NCBI GenBank assembly: GCA_963519305.1
Contig: CAUQMS010000011.1
Location: forward strand, 78,670 to 142,669
From: Ewingella sp963519305
GTDB taxonomy: Bacteria > Pseudomonadota > Gammaproteobacteria > Enterobacterales > Enterobacteriaceae
Direction of reading: 5' to 3'
DNA length: 64,000 nucleotides
Numbering within the stretch: position 1 is the stretch's first letter; every line of letters starts with the position of its first letter. Made by a program: the position numbers and the translations under genes. A model generated the notes under the pieces. That model made no database searches and was not told where the DNA came from. It worked only from the letters and a program-made list of their open reading frames with translations. Below, piece after piece: positions 33,603-42,899 of this stretch.

Positions 33603-35342
33603 ATGATGAGCAATAAATTGTGGAGTGAACTGAATCCTGGTCCCGGCCCGTTAGTGGTTGATGCCCCGCTGACCGATGCCGAGCGCCTGAAAAAGGAGAG
33701 CAATTTCCTGCGCGGCACCATCACTGAAGATCTGAACGATGGCCTGACCGGCGGCTTCAACGGCGACAACTTCCTGTTGATCCGTTTCCACGGCATGTAC
33801 CAGCAGGACGACCGTGATATCCGCGCCGAACGCGCCGAGCAGAAGCTGGAGCCACGTCATGCCATGATGCTGCGCTGTCGTTTGCCGGGCGGGGTGATGA
33901 CACCTACGCAGTGGCTGGGCATCGACAAATTTGCCGATGACAGCACGATCTACGGCAGTATCCGTATTACCAACCGTCAGACGTTCCAGTTCCACGGTAT
34001 TCTGAAGCCGAACGTCAAACCGGTGCATCAGCTGCTGAACAAACTCGGGCTGGACGCGCTGGCGACCGCCAACGACGTGAACCGTAACGTCTTGTGTACG
34101 TCCAACCCGGTGGAATCTGAGCTGCACCGTGAAGCCTATGAGTGGGCGAAGAAACTTTCCGAACACCTTCTGCCGCGCACCCGTGCTTATGCCGAAGTGT
34201 GGCTGGATCAGGAAAAAGTTGAGACGACCGACGAGGAGCCGATCCTCGGGGCAACCTACCTGCCACGTAAATTCAAAACTACCGTGGTGATCCCGCCGCA
34301 AAACGATGTGGACTTGCACGCCAACGATCTGAACTTTGTGGCGATCGCGGATAACGGCAAACTGGTGGGCTTCAACGTGTTGGTCGGCGGTGGACTTTCT
34401 ATCGCCCACGGCGACAAAGCGACGTACGCCCGTACCGCCAGCGAACTGGGTTTCATTCCGCTGGAGAACACGCTGGCCGTGGCCGAAGCGGTGGTGACCA
34501 CTCAGCGTGATTGGGGCAACCGTACCAATCGTAAAAATGCCAAAACCAAATATACGCTGGAGCGCGTTGGCGTTCCGGTATTCAAAGCCGAGGTGGAAAA
34601 GCGCGCAGGCATTCAGTTTGCCGACGTGCGTCCTTACGAATTTACCGGCCGCGGCGACCGCATCGGCTGGGTGAAGGGCATCGACAAACAGTGGCATCTG
34701 ACGCTGTTTATCGAAAATGGCCGTATTCTGGACTACCCCGGCAAACCGCTGAAAACCGGTTTGGCAGAAATCGCTAAGATCCACAAAGGGGATTTCAGGC
34801 TTACTGCTAATCAGAACCTGATCGTCGCCGGCGTGGCTGAGAAAGACAAAGACGCCATCGAAACGCTGGCCCGCCGTCATGGCCTGATCGACGACAGCGT
34901 CACCGAACAGCGCAAAAACTCAATGGCCTGTGTCTCGTATCCGACCTGTCCGCTGGCGATGGCCGAAGCCGAACGCTTCCTGCCTGAATTTGTGACCAAG
35001 GTTGAAGGCATCATGCACGGGCACGGCGTGGGCGATGATCATATCGTTCTGCGCGTGACCGGTTGTCCGAACGGTTGCGGCCGTGCGCTGCTGGCAGAAA
35101 TTGGCTTAGTGGGTAAAGCGATGAACCGCTACAACCTGCACCTGGGCGGTAATCGTGCCGGAACGCGCATTCCACGCATGTATCGCGAAAACATTTCTGA
35201 TACCGAGATCCTGAGTATTATCGACGAACTGGTTGGGCGCTGGGCTAAAGAGCGCGAAACAGATGAAGGTTTCGGCGACTATGTGATCCGCGCCGGGATC
35301 GTACGTCCGGTTCTCGATCCGGCCCGCGACTTTTATGACTAG
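33603..35342 (+). CDS. cysI: Assimilatory sulfite reductase (NADPH) haemoprotein beta subunit CysI
   Basis: A 579-residue sirohaem/[4Fe-4S] enzyme that reduces sulfite to sulfide. The cluster/sirohaem cysteines are Cys443 and Cys449 (ACVSYPTCPLAMAEAER) and Cys488 and Cys492 (TGCPNGCGRALLAEIGL). The duplicated ferredoxin-like nitrite/sulfite reductase repeats are recognisable (LRGTITEDLNDGLTGGF, RITNRQTFQFHGI). Either of two adjacent ATGs could be the start. It follows cysJ after 141 bases, mostly ERIC, and precedes cysH by 33. Its sirohaem comes from CysG, encoded in the nearby cysGDNC operon. Confidence 0.97.
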   Translation: MMSNKLWSELNPGPGPLVVDAPLTDAERLKKESNFLRGTITEDLNDGLTGGFNGDNFLLIRFHGMYQQDDRDIRAERAEQKLEPRHAMMLRCRLPGGVMTPTQWLGIDKFADDSTIYGSIRITNRQTFQFHGILKPNVKPVHQLLNKLGLDALATANDVNRNVLCTSNPVESELHREAYEWAKKLSEHLLPRTRAYAEVWLDQEKVETTDEEPILGATYLPRKFKTTVVIPPQNDVDLHANDLNFVAIADNGKLVGFNVLVGGGLSIAHGDKATYARTASELGFIPLENTLAVAEAVVTTQRDWGNRTNRKNAKTKYTLERVGVPVFKAEVEKRAGIQFADVRPYEFTGRGDRIGWVKGIDKQWHLTLFIENGRILDYPGKPLKTGLAEIAKIHKGDFRLTANQNLIVAGVAEKDKDAIETLARRHGLIDDSVTEQRKNSMACVSYPTCPLAMAEAERFLPEFVTKVEGIMHGHGVGDDHIVLRVTGCPNGCGRALLAEIGLVGKAMNRYNLHLGGNRAGTRIPRMYRENISDTEILSIIDELVGRWAKERETDEGFGDYVIRAGIVRPVLDPARDFYD

Positions 35343-35375
35343 CAGTACGACCGCAACCTGAGGGAGGGAGCGTCT

Positions 35376-36107
35376 ATGAGTTTACTTACTCTGGCTGAAC
35401 TGAACGAGATGCCGAAATCCGGACAGGCGCTGGCGCTGGGTGAAGTTAACGGCCAGTTGGAAAAGTTGTCCGCGCAGGAACGTGTCAGCTGGGCGCTGGA
35501 GAATTTGCCGGGCGAGTTTGCTCTCTCATCCAGTTTTGGTATTCAGGCGGCGGTGTGTCTGCATCTGGTGACACGGCAGAAAGCCGATATCCCGGTGATC
35601 CTCACCGATACCGGTTATCTGTTTCCAGAAACCTACCAGTTTATCGACCAGCTTACTGAACAACTGAACCTCAACCTTCAGGTGTTCCGCGCGGCACAAA
35701 CGCCTGCGTGGCAGGAAGCGCGCTACGGCAAACTGTGGGAGCAGGGCGTCGAAGGGATTGAGCGCTACAACGACATCAACAAAGTCGAACCGATGAACCG
35801 CGCGCTGAAAACGCTCGGTGCCAACACCTGGTTTGCGGGGCTACGGCGTGAACAGTCAGGCAGCCGTGCCCATCTGCCGGTGCTGGCGGTGCAGCGTGGG
35901 GTATTTAAAATCCTGCCGATCATCGACTGGGATAACCGGCAGATCTTCCAGTATCTTAAAGAGAATGGGCTGAGCTATCACCCGCTTTGGGATCAGGGTT
36001 ATCTCTCGGTCGGAGATACTCACACCACCAAAAAGTGGGAAGAGGGCATGAGCGAAGAAGAAACCAGATTTTTTGGTCTTAAACGCGAGTGCGGCCTGCA
36101 CGAATAA
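35376..36107 (+). CDS. cysH: Phosphoadenosine phosphosulfate (PAPS) reductase CysH
   Basis: A 243-residue cytosolic enzyme that reduces PAPS to sulfite with thioredoxin. PP-loop-like segments SSSFGIQAAVCL and LTDTGYLFPETYQFID, the GLRREQSGSRAHLPVL block and the C-terminal catalytic cysteine in KRECGLHE are all present. The absence of the extra Cys-Cys pairs fits a PAPS-type rather than an APS-type reductase. GAGGGAGGGAG precedes the ATG. It is the last gene of cysJIH, and a palindromic repeat follows. Confidence 0.97.
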   Translation: MSLLTLAELNEMPKSGQALALGEVNGQLEKLSAQERVSWALENLPGEFALSSSFGIQAAVCLHLVTRQKADIPVILTDTGYLFPETYQFIDQLTEQLNLNLQVFRAAQTPAWQEARYGKLWEQGVEGIERYNDINKVEPMNRALKTLGANTWFAGLRREQSGSRAHLPVLAVQRGVFKILPIIDWDNRQIFQYLKENGLSYHPLWDQGYLSVGDTHTTKKWEEGMSEEETRFFGLKRECGLHE

Positions 36108-36147
36108 TAGCCTATCTTATTTGCCATTTTTCTTACCGTTGTAAACC

Positions 36148-36210
36148 AGCGAGCAGTGCTCGAACTCCTCACGTACTACGTGTACGCTCCGGGTTCTCCG
36201 CGCTGTTCGT
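36148..36210. repeat. Long imperfect palindrome between convergent cysH and iap
   Basis: The centre CACGTACTACGTG (36170-36182) is a perfect inverted repeat with one central base. Imperfect arms extend outward (GCGAGCAGTGCTCGAACTCC against CGCTGTTCG on the right), giving a hairpin of roughly 60 bases. It looks like a dispersed palindromic repeat or a bidirectional transcript end. I cannot assign it to a named family. Confidence 0.6.
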
Positions 36211-36262
36211 GTCCAAACTGTCTGCAACGATAACGGCTATTGGCCCGGCGAAATGAGGAATT

Positions 36263-37291
36263 TTATTGAGCGGGTTTCGCCAGTTCTTTAAGTAACGGTA
36301 AAAGAATCTTCACACTCTCTTTCGCGCGTTTATCAATGCGCCCGGGCAGGACGCGATCCAGATATTGCAGGTTATCTAACTGCCCCTGATGGCGCGAAGT
36401 CCCTTGCGGGAAATGCGCGCTGACGGCGCGCTGCTGTGCCCCTTCTTTCTTGCCAAGGGCATAATTGGTGGCGCTTACCATCAGCAGCGGAATATGCGCG
36501 TCGTCCAGCGCCTGCATTCCGCTACAGCAATCTTTCCCTGCATAACTTTCGGCGGCGATACCGTAACGGTGCGCCAGTTTCACGGCGCGGTCGCGGGTCA
36601 GCTTGGTGACGGCGGCTGAGGTGTTTTTGCCGCTTTTGAAATAGAGCTTATCGCCGACAATCAACGAATCGAGATTTACCACCAGCAGCGTATTTTTCTT
36701 CTCTTCCGGCGACATGCGCTCGACATAATCTTCAGCCCCCTGCGCACCGGTTTCCTCCGCACTCAGCGCCACAAAGCGCAAGCTGTAGTGGGTCTTCACT
36801 TTGCTGAGCTGCTCGGCCACCTCCAGCATCACCCCGACGCCTGACGCATTGTCATCAACACCCTGCAGAGTCAGGCCCCCGAGATTGTGGTCGGAGTCTG
36901 CATCGCTTTGCGGCAGGTAGGTGTCGAAATGCGCCATGACGATAATCTGTTGCGGTACTTCGCCGGTTCGGGCAGCAATGACCGACGTCGCATGGACATT
37001 GTGCCAGCTCTGTTTGCCGTCTTTGCTGCTGTAGATATAGCGGGTGTCGAAACCGCGCAGATCACTCTGGTAACCCAGTTTGGCGAAATATTGATTCAGA
37101 TACTCTGCGGCGAGAAGTTCGCCGGGACTGCCTGCCATGCGCCCCGGAAAATAGGTGGCGATATGACGAATTTGTTCCGCGGCGATCGTGCCGGGGGCTG
37201 GCGCCTCTGCCGGACGCGCAGCAGCATGAGCAAAACTGCAGCCAAAAACCATCGCCAGCAGCGTGAGTTTCATGCGTGAAGTGGAAAACAT
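36263..37291 (-). CDS. iap: Alkaline phosphatase isozyme conversion aminopeptidase Iap (M28 family)
   Basis: A 342-residue periplasmic zinc aminopeptidase that trims N-terminal arginine from alkaline phosphatase in E. coli. The signal peptide (MKLTLLAMVFGCSFAHA) follows the second methionine, so the ATG ending at 37273 is an equally plausible start. M28 zinc ligands are in MAHFDTY, GVDDNASGVGV and ALSAEETGAQGAED, in the usual order. It is monocistronic, convergent with cysH and divergent from cysG, the same neighbourhood (cysH-iap-cysD) as in E. coli. Confidence 0.93.
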   Translation of the reverse strand: MFSTSRMKLTLLAMVFGCSFAHAAARPAEAPAPGTIAAEQIRHIATYFPGRMAGSPGELLAAEYLNQYFAKLGYQSDLRGFDTRYIYSSKDGKQSWHNVHATSVIAARTGEVPQQIIVMAHFDTYLPQSDADSDHNLGGLTLQGVDDNASGVGVMLEVAEQLSKVKTHYSLRFVALSAEETGAQGAEDYVERMSPEEKKNTLLVVNLDSLIVGDKLYFKSGKNTSAAVTKLTRDRAVKLAHRYGIAAESYAGKDCCSGMQALDDAHIPLLMVSATNYALGKKEGAQQRAVSAHFPQGTSRHQGQLDNLQYLDRVLPGRIDKRAKESVKILLPLLKELAKPAQ

Positions 37292-37583
37292 AGCCGAAAA
37301 ATCCTTATCAGTGGGTCAGGAAGACCGAAAGACTCTTTACTTGATGTGGCGTAGGCCGCGTATGGCGGTCTCAATTGGGCGCTAGTATGCGATTGTGCAG
37401 CTAAATTGACAATTTCCCGTTATCTCAAAGGGCTCTTTTTGTTGCTGATATCCATAACGTTAATCGCGGGTTTTAGCGCCTATATTCCATTCTGGAACTA
37501 TTCATTCCATTTCGTCATTTCAGTTCAATTATTACCAGCACGTATAGTCGTGTGAATTCTCTTCGCTATTAAATAAGGCCGTT

Positions 37584-39008
37584 GTGGACTATCTACCCCT
37601 TTTTGCTGACCTCAGACAACGCCCTGTACTGGTTGTCGGCGGCGGCGAAGTCGCAGCACGCAAAATTGATCTTCTTCTGCGTGCTGGCGCAGCAGTCCGC
37701 ATCGTCGCGCAATCACTCTCTCCTGAACTTGAACAACGTCGTCAGGCCTCGCAGGTGAAATGGCTGGCAGAACGCTTTGTGCCACAACAGCTGGATGACG
37801 TTTTTCTGGTGATTGCCGCCACGGATGATGTAGTGCTCAACGCTGAAGTCATTGAGCAGGCGAACCAGCGTCACTTGCTGGCGAACGTTGTGGACGATCA
37901 GCCGAAGTGTTCGTTTATCTTCCCGTCGATTGTCGACCGTTCACCGATTGTGGTGGCGATCTCCTCCAGCGGTACCGCGCCGGTACTGGCGCGTCTGCTG
38001 CGGGAAAAGCTGGAAACGCTGCTGCCGTCGAGTCTTGGCAAAATGGCGGAGATTGCCGGAGGCTGGCGTGAACGTGTGAAGCAACGGTTTACGTCGATGA
38101 GATCCCGGCGCCGTTTCTGGGAGCTGGCCTTCGATGGCAGCTTTGCTTCGCTGGTCACTGCGGGACAGATTCCACAAGCTGAGCAGGTATTGCAGCAACA
38201 GTTAGATAACCTGGAATCCGTAGCGCAAAACGGTGAAGTGACGCTGGTAGGTGCCGGTCCGGGTGATGCCGGATTACTCACCTTGCGCGGTTTGCAGGTG
38301 ATGCAGCAGGCGGACGTGGTGCTGTATGACTTCCTGGTGAGCGAAGAGGTGTTAGATCTGGTACGCCGCGACGCCGACAAAATTTGTGTAGGTAAACGTG
38401 CCGGTAGCCATTCGATGGCGCAGGACGATATTAACCACCTGCTGGTGAAATTGGCCCGGCAGGGCAAAAAAGTGGTGCGTCTTAAAGGCGGTGACCCGTT
38501 TATTTTTGGTCGCGGTGGTGAAGAGTTACAGGCGGTGAAAGCGGCGGGCATACCTTTTCAGGTGGTCCCCGGCGTGACCGCTGCAGCGGGTGCAACGGCC
38601 TATGCCGGGATCCCACTTACGCATCGTGACTATGCACAGAGCGTGACGTTTATTACCGGTCATCTGCGCCAGGATGGCAGCAGTTTGCAGTGGGAGACGC
38701 TGGCGAAAGGGCATCAGACATTGGCGATTTATATGGGGACCGTGAAGGCGGCGGACATCAGCCAGCAGCTGATCGCGCATGGCCGTGCGGCCTCTACGCC
38801 GGTGGCTGTTATCGGACGTGGCACCCGCGCAGACCAACAGGTACTTACGGGTACTTTGGATAATCTTGAACACTTAGCTCAACAGGCGCCGGCGCCGGCG
38901 CTACTGGTGATCGGTGAGGTGGTGGCACTTCACTCTCAACTTGCCTGGTTTGGGCATCATCCACAAACTGACGGTGCTCAACGCCCGTCGGTCGTGAATT
39001 TGGCTTAA
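37584..39008 (+). CDS. cysG: Sirohaem synthase CysG (trifunctional)
   Basis: A 474-residue enzyme that makes sirohaem from uroporphyrinogen III. The N-terminal dehydrogenase/ferrochelatase module starts DYLPLFADLRQRPVLVVGGGEVAARK (NAD-binding GGGEVA). The C-terminal SAM methyltransferase has VGAGPGDAGLLTLRGLQVM, RLKGGDPFIFGRGGEE and PGVTAAAGATAYAGIPLTHRDYA. It starts at GTG (37584) after AAGG, matching MDHLPIF of E. coli CysG. It heads the cysGDNC operon (9 bases to cysD), so the cofactor for CysI is co-expressed with sulfate activation. In E. coli K-12 cysG instead lies with nirBDC. The 292-base upstream gap should hold the CysB-dependent promoter. Confidence 0.95.
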   Translation: MDYLPLFADLRQRPVLVVGGGEVAARKIDLLLRAGAAVRIVAQSLSPELEQRRQASQVKWLAERFVPQQLDDVFLVIAATDDVVLNAEVIEQANQRHLLANVVDDQPKCSFIFPSIVDRSPIVVAISSSGTAPVLARLLREKLETLLPSSLGKMAEIAGGWRERVKQRFTSMRSRRRFWELAFDGSFASLVTAGQIPQAEQVLQQQLDNLESVAQNGEVTLVGAGPGDAGLLTLRGLQVMQQADVVLYDFLVSEEVLDLVRRDADKICVGKRAGSHSMAQDDINHLLVKLARQGKKVVRLKGGDPFIFGRGGEELQAVKAAGIPFQVVPGVTAAAGATAYAGIPLTHRDYAQSVTFITGHLRQDGSSLQWETLAKGHQTLAIYMGTVKAADISQQLIAHGRAASTPVAVIGRGTRADQQVLTGTLDNLEHLAQQAPAPALLVIGEVVALHSQLAWFGHHPQTDGAQRPSVVNLA

Positions 39009-39017
39009 GGATCTGTT

Positions 39018-39926
39018 ATGGACGAAAAACGACTCACACATTTGCGGCAGCTGGAGGCGGAGAGCATCCATATCATCCGTGAAGTCGCGGCTGAATTCGC
39101 CAACCCGGTGATGATGTATTCCATCGGTAAAGATTCGTCGGTGATGCTGCATCTGGCGCGCAAGGCCTTTTTCCCCGGCACGCTGCCTTTCCCGCTGCTG
39201 CATGTCGACACCGGCTGGAAATTCCGCGAAATGTACGATTTCCGCGATCGCACAGCGAAGAACTACGGTTTTGAACTGCTGGTGCACAAGAATCCGGAAG
39301 GCGTTGCCATGGGTATTAACCCGTTTGTACACGGCAGCGCCAAGCATACCGACATCATGAAGACCGAAGGCCTGAAACAGGCGCTGAACAAATATGGCTT
39401 TGATGCTGCCTTTGGTGGCGCACGACGTGACGAAGAAAAATCCCGTGCCAAAGAGCGTATTTACTCATTCCGTGACCGCTTCCACCGCTGGGACCCGAAA
39501 AATCAGCGACCGGAGCTGTGGCATAACTACAACGGCCAGATCAACAAAGGCGAAAGTATCCGCGTGTTCCCGCTCTCCAACTGGACTGAGCTGGATATCT
39601 GGCAGTACATCTATCTGGAAAATATCGAGATTGTTCCGCTCTATCTGGCCGCACCGCGTCCGGTACTGGAGCGTGACGGTATGTTGCTGATGGTGGATGA
39701 CGATCGCATCGACCTGCAACCGGGCGAAGTGATTGAACAAAAAATGGTGCGTTTCCGTACCCTCGGCTGCTGGCCGTTGACCGGCGCCGTGGAGTCAGAA
39801 GCGCAGACGCTTCCTGAGATCATCGAAGAGATGCTGGTATCGACCACCAGTGAGCGGCAGGGGCGGGCAATTGACCGCGACCAGGCCGGTTCGATGGAAC
39901 TGAAAAAACGTCAGGGCTATTTCTGA
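39018..39926 (+). CDS. cysD: Sulfate adenylyltransferase subunit 2 CysD
   Basis: A 302-residue catalytic subunit of ATP sulfurylase, forming adenosine 5'-phosphosulfate from ATP and sulfate, driven by GTP hydrolysis in CysN. PP-loop motif MMYSIGKDSSVMLHLARKAF, then LLHVDTGWKFREMYDFRD, AFGGARRDEEKSRAKERIYSFR and the C-terminal MELKKRQGYF, with full family length (E. coli 302). It is second in cysGDNC, 13 bases before cysN. Confidence 0.98.
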   Translation: MDEKRLTHLRQLEAESIHIIREVAAEFANPVMMYSIGKDSSVMLHLARKAFFPGTLPFPLLHVDTGWKFREMYDFRDRTAKNYGFELLVHKNPEGVAMGINPFVHGSAKHTDIMKTEGLKQALNKYGFDAAFGGARRDEEKSRAKERIYSFRDRFHRWDPKNQRPELWHNYNGQINKGESIRVFPLSNWTELDIWQYIYLENIEIVPLYLAAPRPVLERDGMLLMVDDDRIDLQPGEVIEQKMVRFRTLGCWPLTGAVESEAQTLPEIIEEMLVSTTSERQGRAIDRDQAGSMELKKRQGYF

Positions 39927-39939
39927 GGAGCGACCCAAA

Positions 39940-41367
39940 ATGAACAATGCGATTGCACAACAAATTGAAGAACAGGGCGGCGTAGAAGCCTATCTGCACT
40001 CCCAGCAGCACAAAAGCCTGCTGCGTTTTCTGACCTGTGGCAGCGTCGATGACGGTAAAAGTACCCTGATTGGTCGCCTGCTGCATGACACCCGTCAGAT
40101 TTATGAAGATCAGCTCTCTTCACTGCATAACGACAGCAAGCGTCATGGTACTCAGGGCGAAAAACTCGATCTGGCATTGCTGGTGGATGGCCTGCAAGCC
40201 GAGCGCGAGCAGGGCATCACCATTGACGTGGCGTACCGCTATTTCTCTACCGAGAAGCGCAAATTTATTATCGCCGACACACCGGGACACGAGCAGTACA
40301 CCCGCAATATGGCCACCGGCGCCTCGACCTGCGATCTGGCGATTTTGCTGATTGATGCGCGCAAAGGTGTGCTTGATCAAACCCGCCGCCACAGCTTCAT
40401 CGCTACCCTGTTAGGGATCCGTCATCTGGTCGTTGCGGTTAACAAGATGGATCTGGTGGATTACAGCGAAAGCGTATTCGAGCAGTTTAAGGCCGATTAT
40501 CTGGATTTCGCTCAGCAACTGCCGACTGATCTGGATATCAAGTTCGTCCCGCTCTCTGCCCTTGAAGGTGACAACGTGGCGAGTCAGAGCGACAAAATGG
40601 GCTGGTATACAGGGCCGACGCTGCTTGACGTGCTGGAGACAGTGAACGTCATCAATATCCGTGAACAGCAGCCGATGCGCTTCCCGGTACAGTATGTTAA
40701 CCGGCCAAATCTCGATTTCCGTGGCTACGCCGGTACGCTGGCATCCGGGTCGATACGCGTCGGGCAAAAAATCAAAGTGCTGCCTTCTGGCGTTGAATCG
40801 ACCATTGCACGCATCGTCACTTTTGACGGTGATCTGCAGGAAGCCTGGGCGGGCGAAGCGATCACGCTGGTGCTGGCCGATGAGCGCGACATCAGCCGGG
40901 GTGATCTGCTGGTGGATGCCGCTGAAACTATCAAAGCGGTACAAAATGCCAAAGTTGATATCGTCTGGATGGCTGAGCAGCCGCTGAGCGTCGGGCAGAG
41001 TTATGACATCAAGATTGGTGGTAAGAAAGCCCGCGCCCGCGTAGAAAATATTGAGTATCAGGTAGAGATTAACTCACTCACCCAACGCATCGTCGAGAGC
41101 TTGCCGCTTAATGGTATTGGTCTGGTTGAGCTGACCTTTGATGAGCCGCTGGTGCTGGATAATTACCAACATAATGCCGTGACCGGTGGGATGATCTTTA
41201 TCGATCGCCTGACCAACGTTACCGTTGGTGCCGGGCTGGTGCGTGAAGCGCTGGAAAGCGTCTATCAGGAGCCGGGAGCCTTCAGTGCGTTTGAGCTGGA
41301 ACTGAACGGTCTTATCCGTCGCCACTTCCCACACTGGGGCGCGCGTGACCTGTTAGGTGGTAAATAG
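39940..41367 (+). CDS. cysN: Sulfate adenylyltransferase subunit 1 CysN (GTPase)
   Basis: A 475-residue translational-factor-like GTPase that couples GTP hydrolysis to APS formation by CysD. G motifs: P-loop GSVDDGKSTLIGRLLHDTR, DTPGHEQYTRNMATGAS (G3) and VNKMDLVDY (G4), followed by EF-Tu-like beta-barrel domains. The N-terminal stretch and the length match E. coli CysN (475). It is not fused to an APS-kinase domain; that function is in the separate cysC gene two bases downstream. Confidence 0.98.
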   Translation: MNNAIAQQIEEQGGVEAYLHSQQHKSLLRFLTCGSVDDGKSTLIGRLLHDTRQIYEDQLSSLHNDSKRHGTQGEKLDLALLVDGLQAEREQGITIDVAYRYFSTEKRKFIIADTPGHEQYTRNMATGASTCDLAILLIDARKGVLDQTRRHSFIATLLGIRHLVVAVNKMDLVDYSESVFEQFKADYLDFAQQLPTDLDIKFVPLSALEGDNVASQSDKMGWYTGPTLLDVLETVNVINIREQQPMRFPVQYVNRPNLDFRGYAGTLASGSIRVGQKIKVLPSGVESTIARIVTFDGDLQEAWAGEAITLVLADERDISRGDLLVDAAETIKAVQNAKVDIVWMAEQPLSVGQSYDIKIGGKKARARVENIEYQVEINSLTQRIVESLPLNGIGLVELTFDEPLVLDNYQHNAVTGGMIFIDRLTNVTVGAGLVREALESVYQEPGAFSAFELELNGLIRRHFPHWGARDLLGGK

Positions 41368-41369
41368 TC

Positions 41370-41990
41370 ATGGCATTGCAGGACGCGAAGTTAAAAGACG
41401 AGAACATTGTCTGGCATCCTCATGCGGTAACGCATGAGGATCGTGAACGGCAACATGGCCATAAAGGTGCTGTGCTGTGGTTTACCGGATTGTCTGGTTC
41501 CGGGAAGTCTACCGTAGCCGGTGCGCTGGAGCAGGCCCTGCACGCGCTAGGTGTCAGTACTTACTTGCTCGATGGCGATAATGTCCGCCACGGTTTGTGT
41601 CGTGATTTAGGTTTTAGCGATGATGACCGCCGTGAAAACATCCGCCGCGTCGGGGAAGTCGCTAAACTGATGGTCGACGCCGGTCTGGTGGTGCTGACGG
41701 CGTTTATCTCTCCGCATCGCGCTGAGCGGGATATGGTGCGGGAACTGCTCGGTAAGGATCAGTTCATCGAGGTCTTTGTCGATACGCCACTGGCGATTTG
41801 CGAAACGCGTGATCCGAAAGGATTATACAAAAAGGCCCGTGCGGGAGAGCTTAAAAACTTTACCGGTATTGATTCTGATTATCAGTCTCCGCAAGCCCCG
41901 GACGTACATCTTGATGGTGAACAATTGGTAACACATTTGGTTGCGCAATTGTTAGATGTACTGCGTCACCACGCTATTATCAATCCCTGA
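41370..41990 (+). CDS. cysC: Adenylylsulfate (APS) kinase CysC
   Basis: A 206-residue kinase that phosphorylates APS to PAPS, the substrate of CysH. P-loop GLSGSGKSTVAGALE, then YLLDGDNVRHGLCRDLGFSDDDRRENIRRVGEVA, and the catalytic/lid region DTPLAICETRDPKGLYKKARAGELKNFTGIDS. The start lies two bases after the cysN stop. It ends the sulfate-activation operon, with ygbE following 61 bases later on the same strand. Confidence 0.98.
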   Translation: MALQDAKLKDENIVWHPHAVTHEDRERQHGHKGAVLWFTGLSGSGKSTVAGALEQALHALGVSTYLLDGDNVRHGLCRDLGFSDDDRRENIRRVGEVAKLMVDAGLVVLTAFISPHRAERDMVRELLGKDQFIEVFVDTPLAICETRDPKGLYKKARAGELKNFTGIDSDYQSPQAPDVHLDGEQLVTHLVAQLLDVLRHHAIINP

Positions 41991-42051
41991 ATGTTACCGG
42001 CCAAACGTCAGAGAACGTGCCGGTTTACACTGTTACAACGGGGATCGCGCT

Positions 42052-42408
42052 ATGCAGGCATTACTTCACAGAATCGTCAACCGGATCCGGATAGACAGCC
42101 CAGCGGCTGCGTCCGACGATCTGGTCTATGACGAAGAAGATCCTTCGTACTCTTTTTTCGGCGGATGCAGCGGCTTTGTATTCTATTGGCTGGCATTTAC
42201 CATTCCTTTCCTTATTTTTGGCTCTAACACCCTGTTTTTTCTCCTCTATACCTGGCCGTTCTTTCTGGCGCTAATGCCGGTTGCCGTATTAATTGGCATT
42301 GCATTCTGTATGTTGTTCAGAGGTAACTGGTGGCAAACGCTGCTGGCGACGGGTGTTGTCGTTATTGGCATGTTCTGGACCGTCTTCTCTTTCCTGTCTG
42401 GCTGGTAA
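42052..42408 (+). CDS. ygbE: YgbE-like inner-membrane protein (DUF3561)
   Basis: A 118-residue membrane protein of unknown function. After a polar N-terminus (about 1-40) come three likely membrane helices: FVFYWLAFTIPFLIFGSN, LFFLLYTWPFFLALMPVAVLIGIAF and LLATGVVVIGMFWTVFSFL. The central GSNTLFFLLYTWPFFLALMPVAV is close to E. coli YgbE, which occupies the same site between cysC and ftsB. I chose the ATG at 42052; upstream codons overlapping cysC are not conserved. Confidence 0.88.
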   Translation: MQALLHRIVNRIRIDSPAAASDDLVYDEEDPSYSFFGGCSGFVFYWLAFTIPFLIFGSNTLFFLLYTWPFFLALMPVAVLIGIAFCMLFRGNWWQTLLATGVVVIGMFWTVFSFLSGW

Positions 42409-42573
42409 ACTCCCGACCAATTTCTCGGCAATTTCTTATCTCTATGTAAACCATTGTGTCATTCTCACCCATAAATATGGCCTTAACTCTGAATCTCACC
42501 GGCAATTTCCGCGACAGTGTGGAGTCCAGCTGAAAGTTGTGGGATGATTGACCGGCTTTTTTAGGGGGCGGGG

Positions 42574-42897
42574 ATGGGCAAACTAACACTGCTATTATTG
42601 GTTTTGCTTGGCTGGTTACAGTATTCACTGTGGCTGGGTAAGAATGGTATTCACGATTATGTTCGTGTGAATGATGACGTTGAGGTACAGCAGGCCAACA
42701 ACGGCAAACTCAAGTCACGAAATGATCAACTCTTCGCAGAAATCGATGATCTGACCGGCGGTCAGGAAGCCATCGAAGAACGCGCACGTAATGAACTGGG
42801 TATGATTAAACCCGGTGAGACTTTCTATCGCCTGGTGCCTGACCAGTCAAAGCGTAATGCGGGTATCAATACTTCGCAAAACAACCTAAAACAATAG
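42574..42897 (+). CDS. ftsB: Cell division protein FtsB
   Basis: A 107-residue bitopic protein of the FtsQLB divisome subcomplex that links early and late division proteins. A short cytoplasmic start is followed by one membrane helix (LTLLLLVLLGWLQYSLWLG), a periplasmic leucine-zipper-like coiled coil (about 28-70, VRVNDDVEVQQANNGKLKSR) and the conserved EERARNELGMIKPGETFYRLVP. It precedes ispD by two bases, as in E. coli. Confidence 0.96.
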   Translation: MGKLTLLLLVLLGWLQYSLWLGKNGIHDYVRVNDDVEVQQANNGKLKSRNDQLFAEIDDLTGGQEAIEERARNELGMIKPGETFYRLVPDQSKRNAGINTSQNNLKQ

Positions 42898-42899
42898 CT

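Noticed and set aside
33651..34880. A 409-codon reverse-strand frame inside cysI
   Set aside because: It is antisense to cysI along its whole length, with no ribosome site or protein motif.
41956..42051. In-frame extension of ygbE overlapping the end of cysC
   Set aside because: The extra residues have no similarity to YgbE, and the ATG at 42052 fits the family length.
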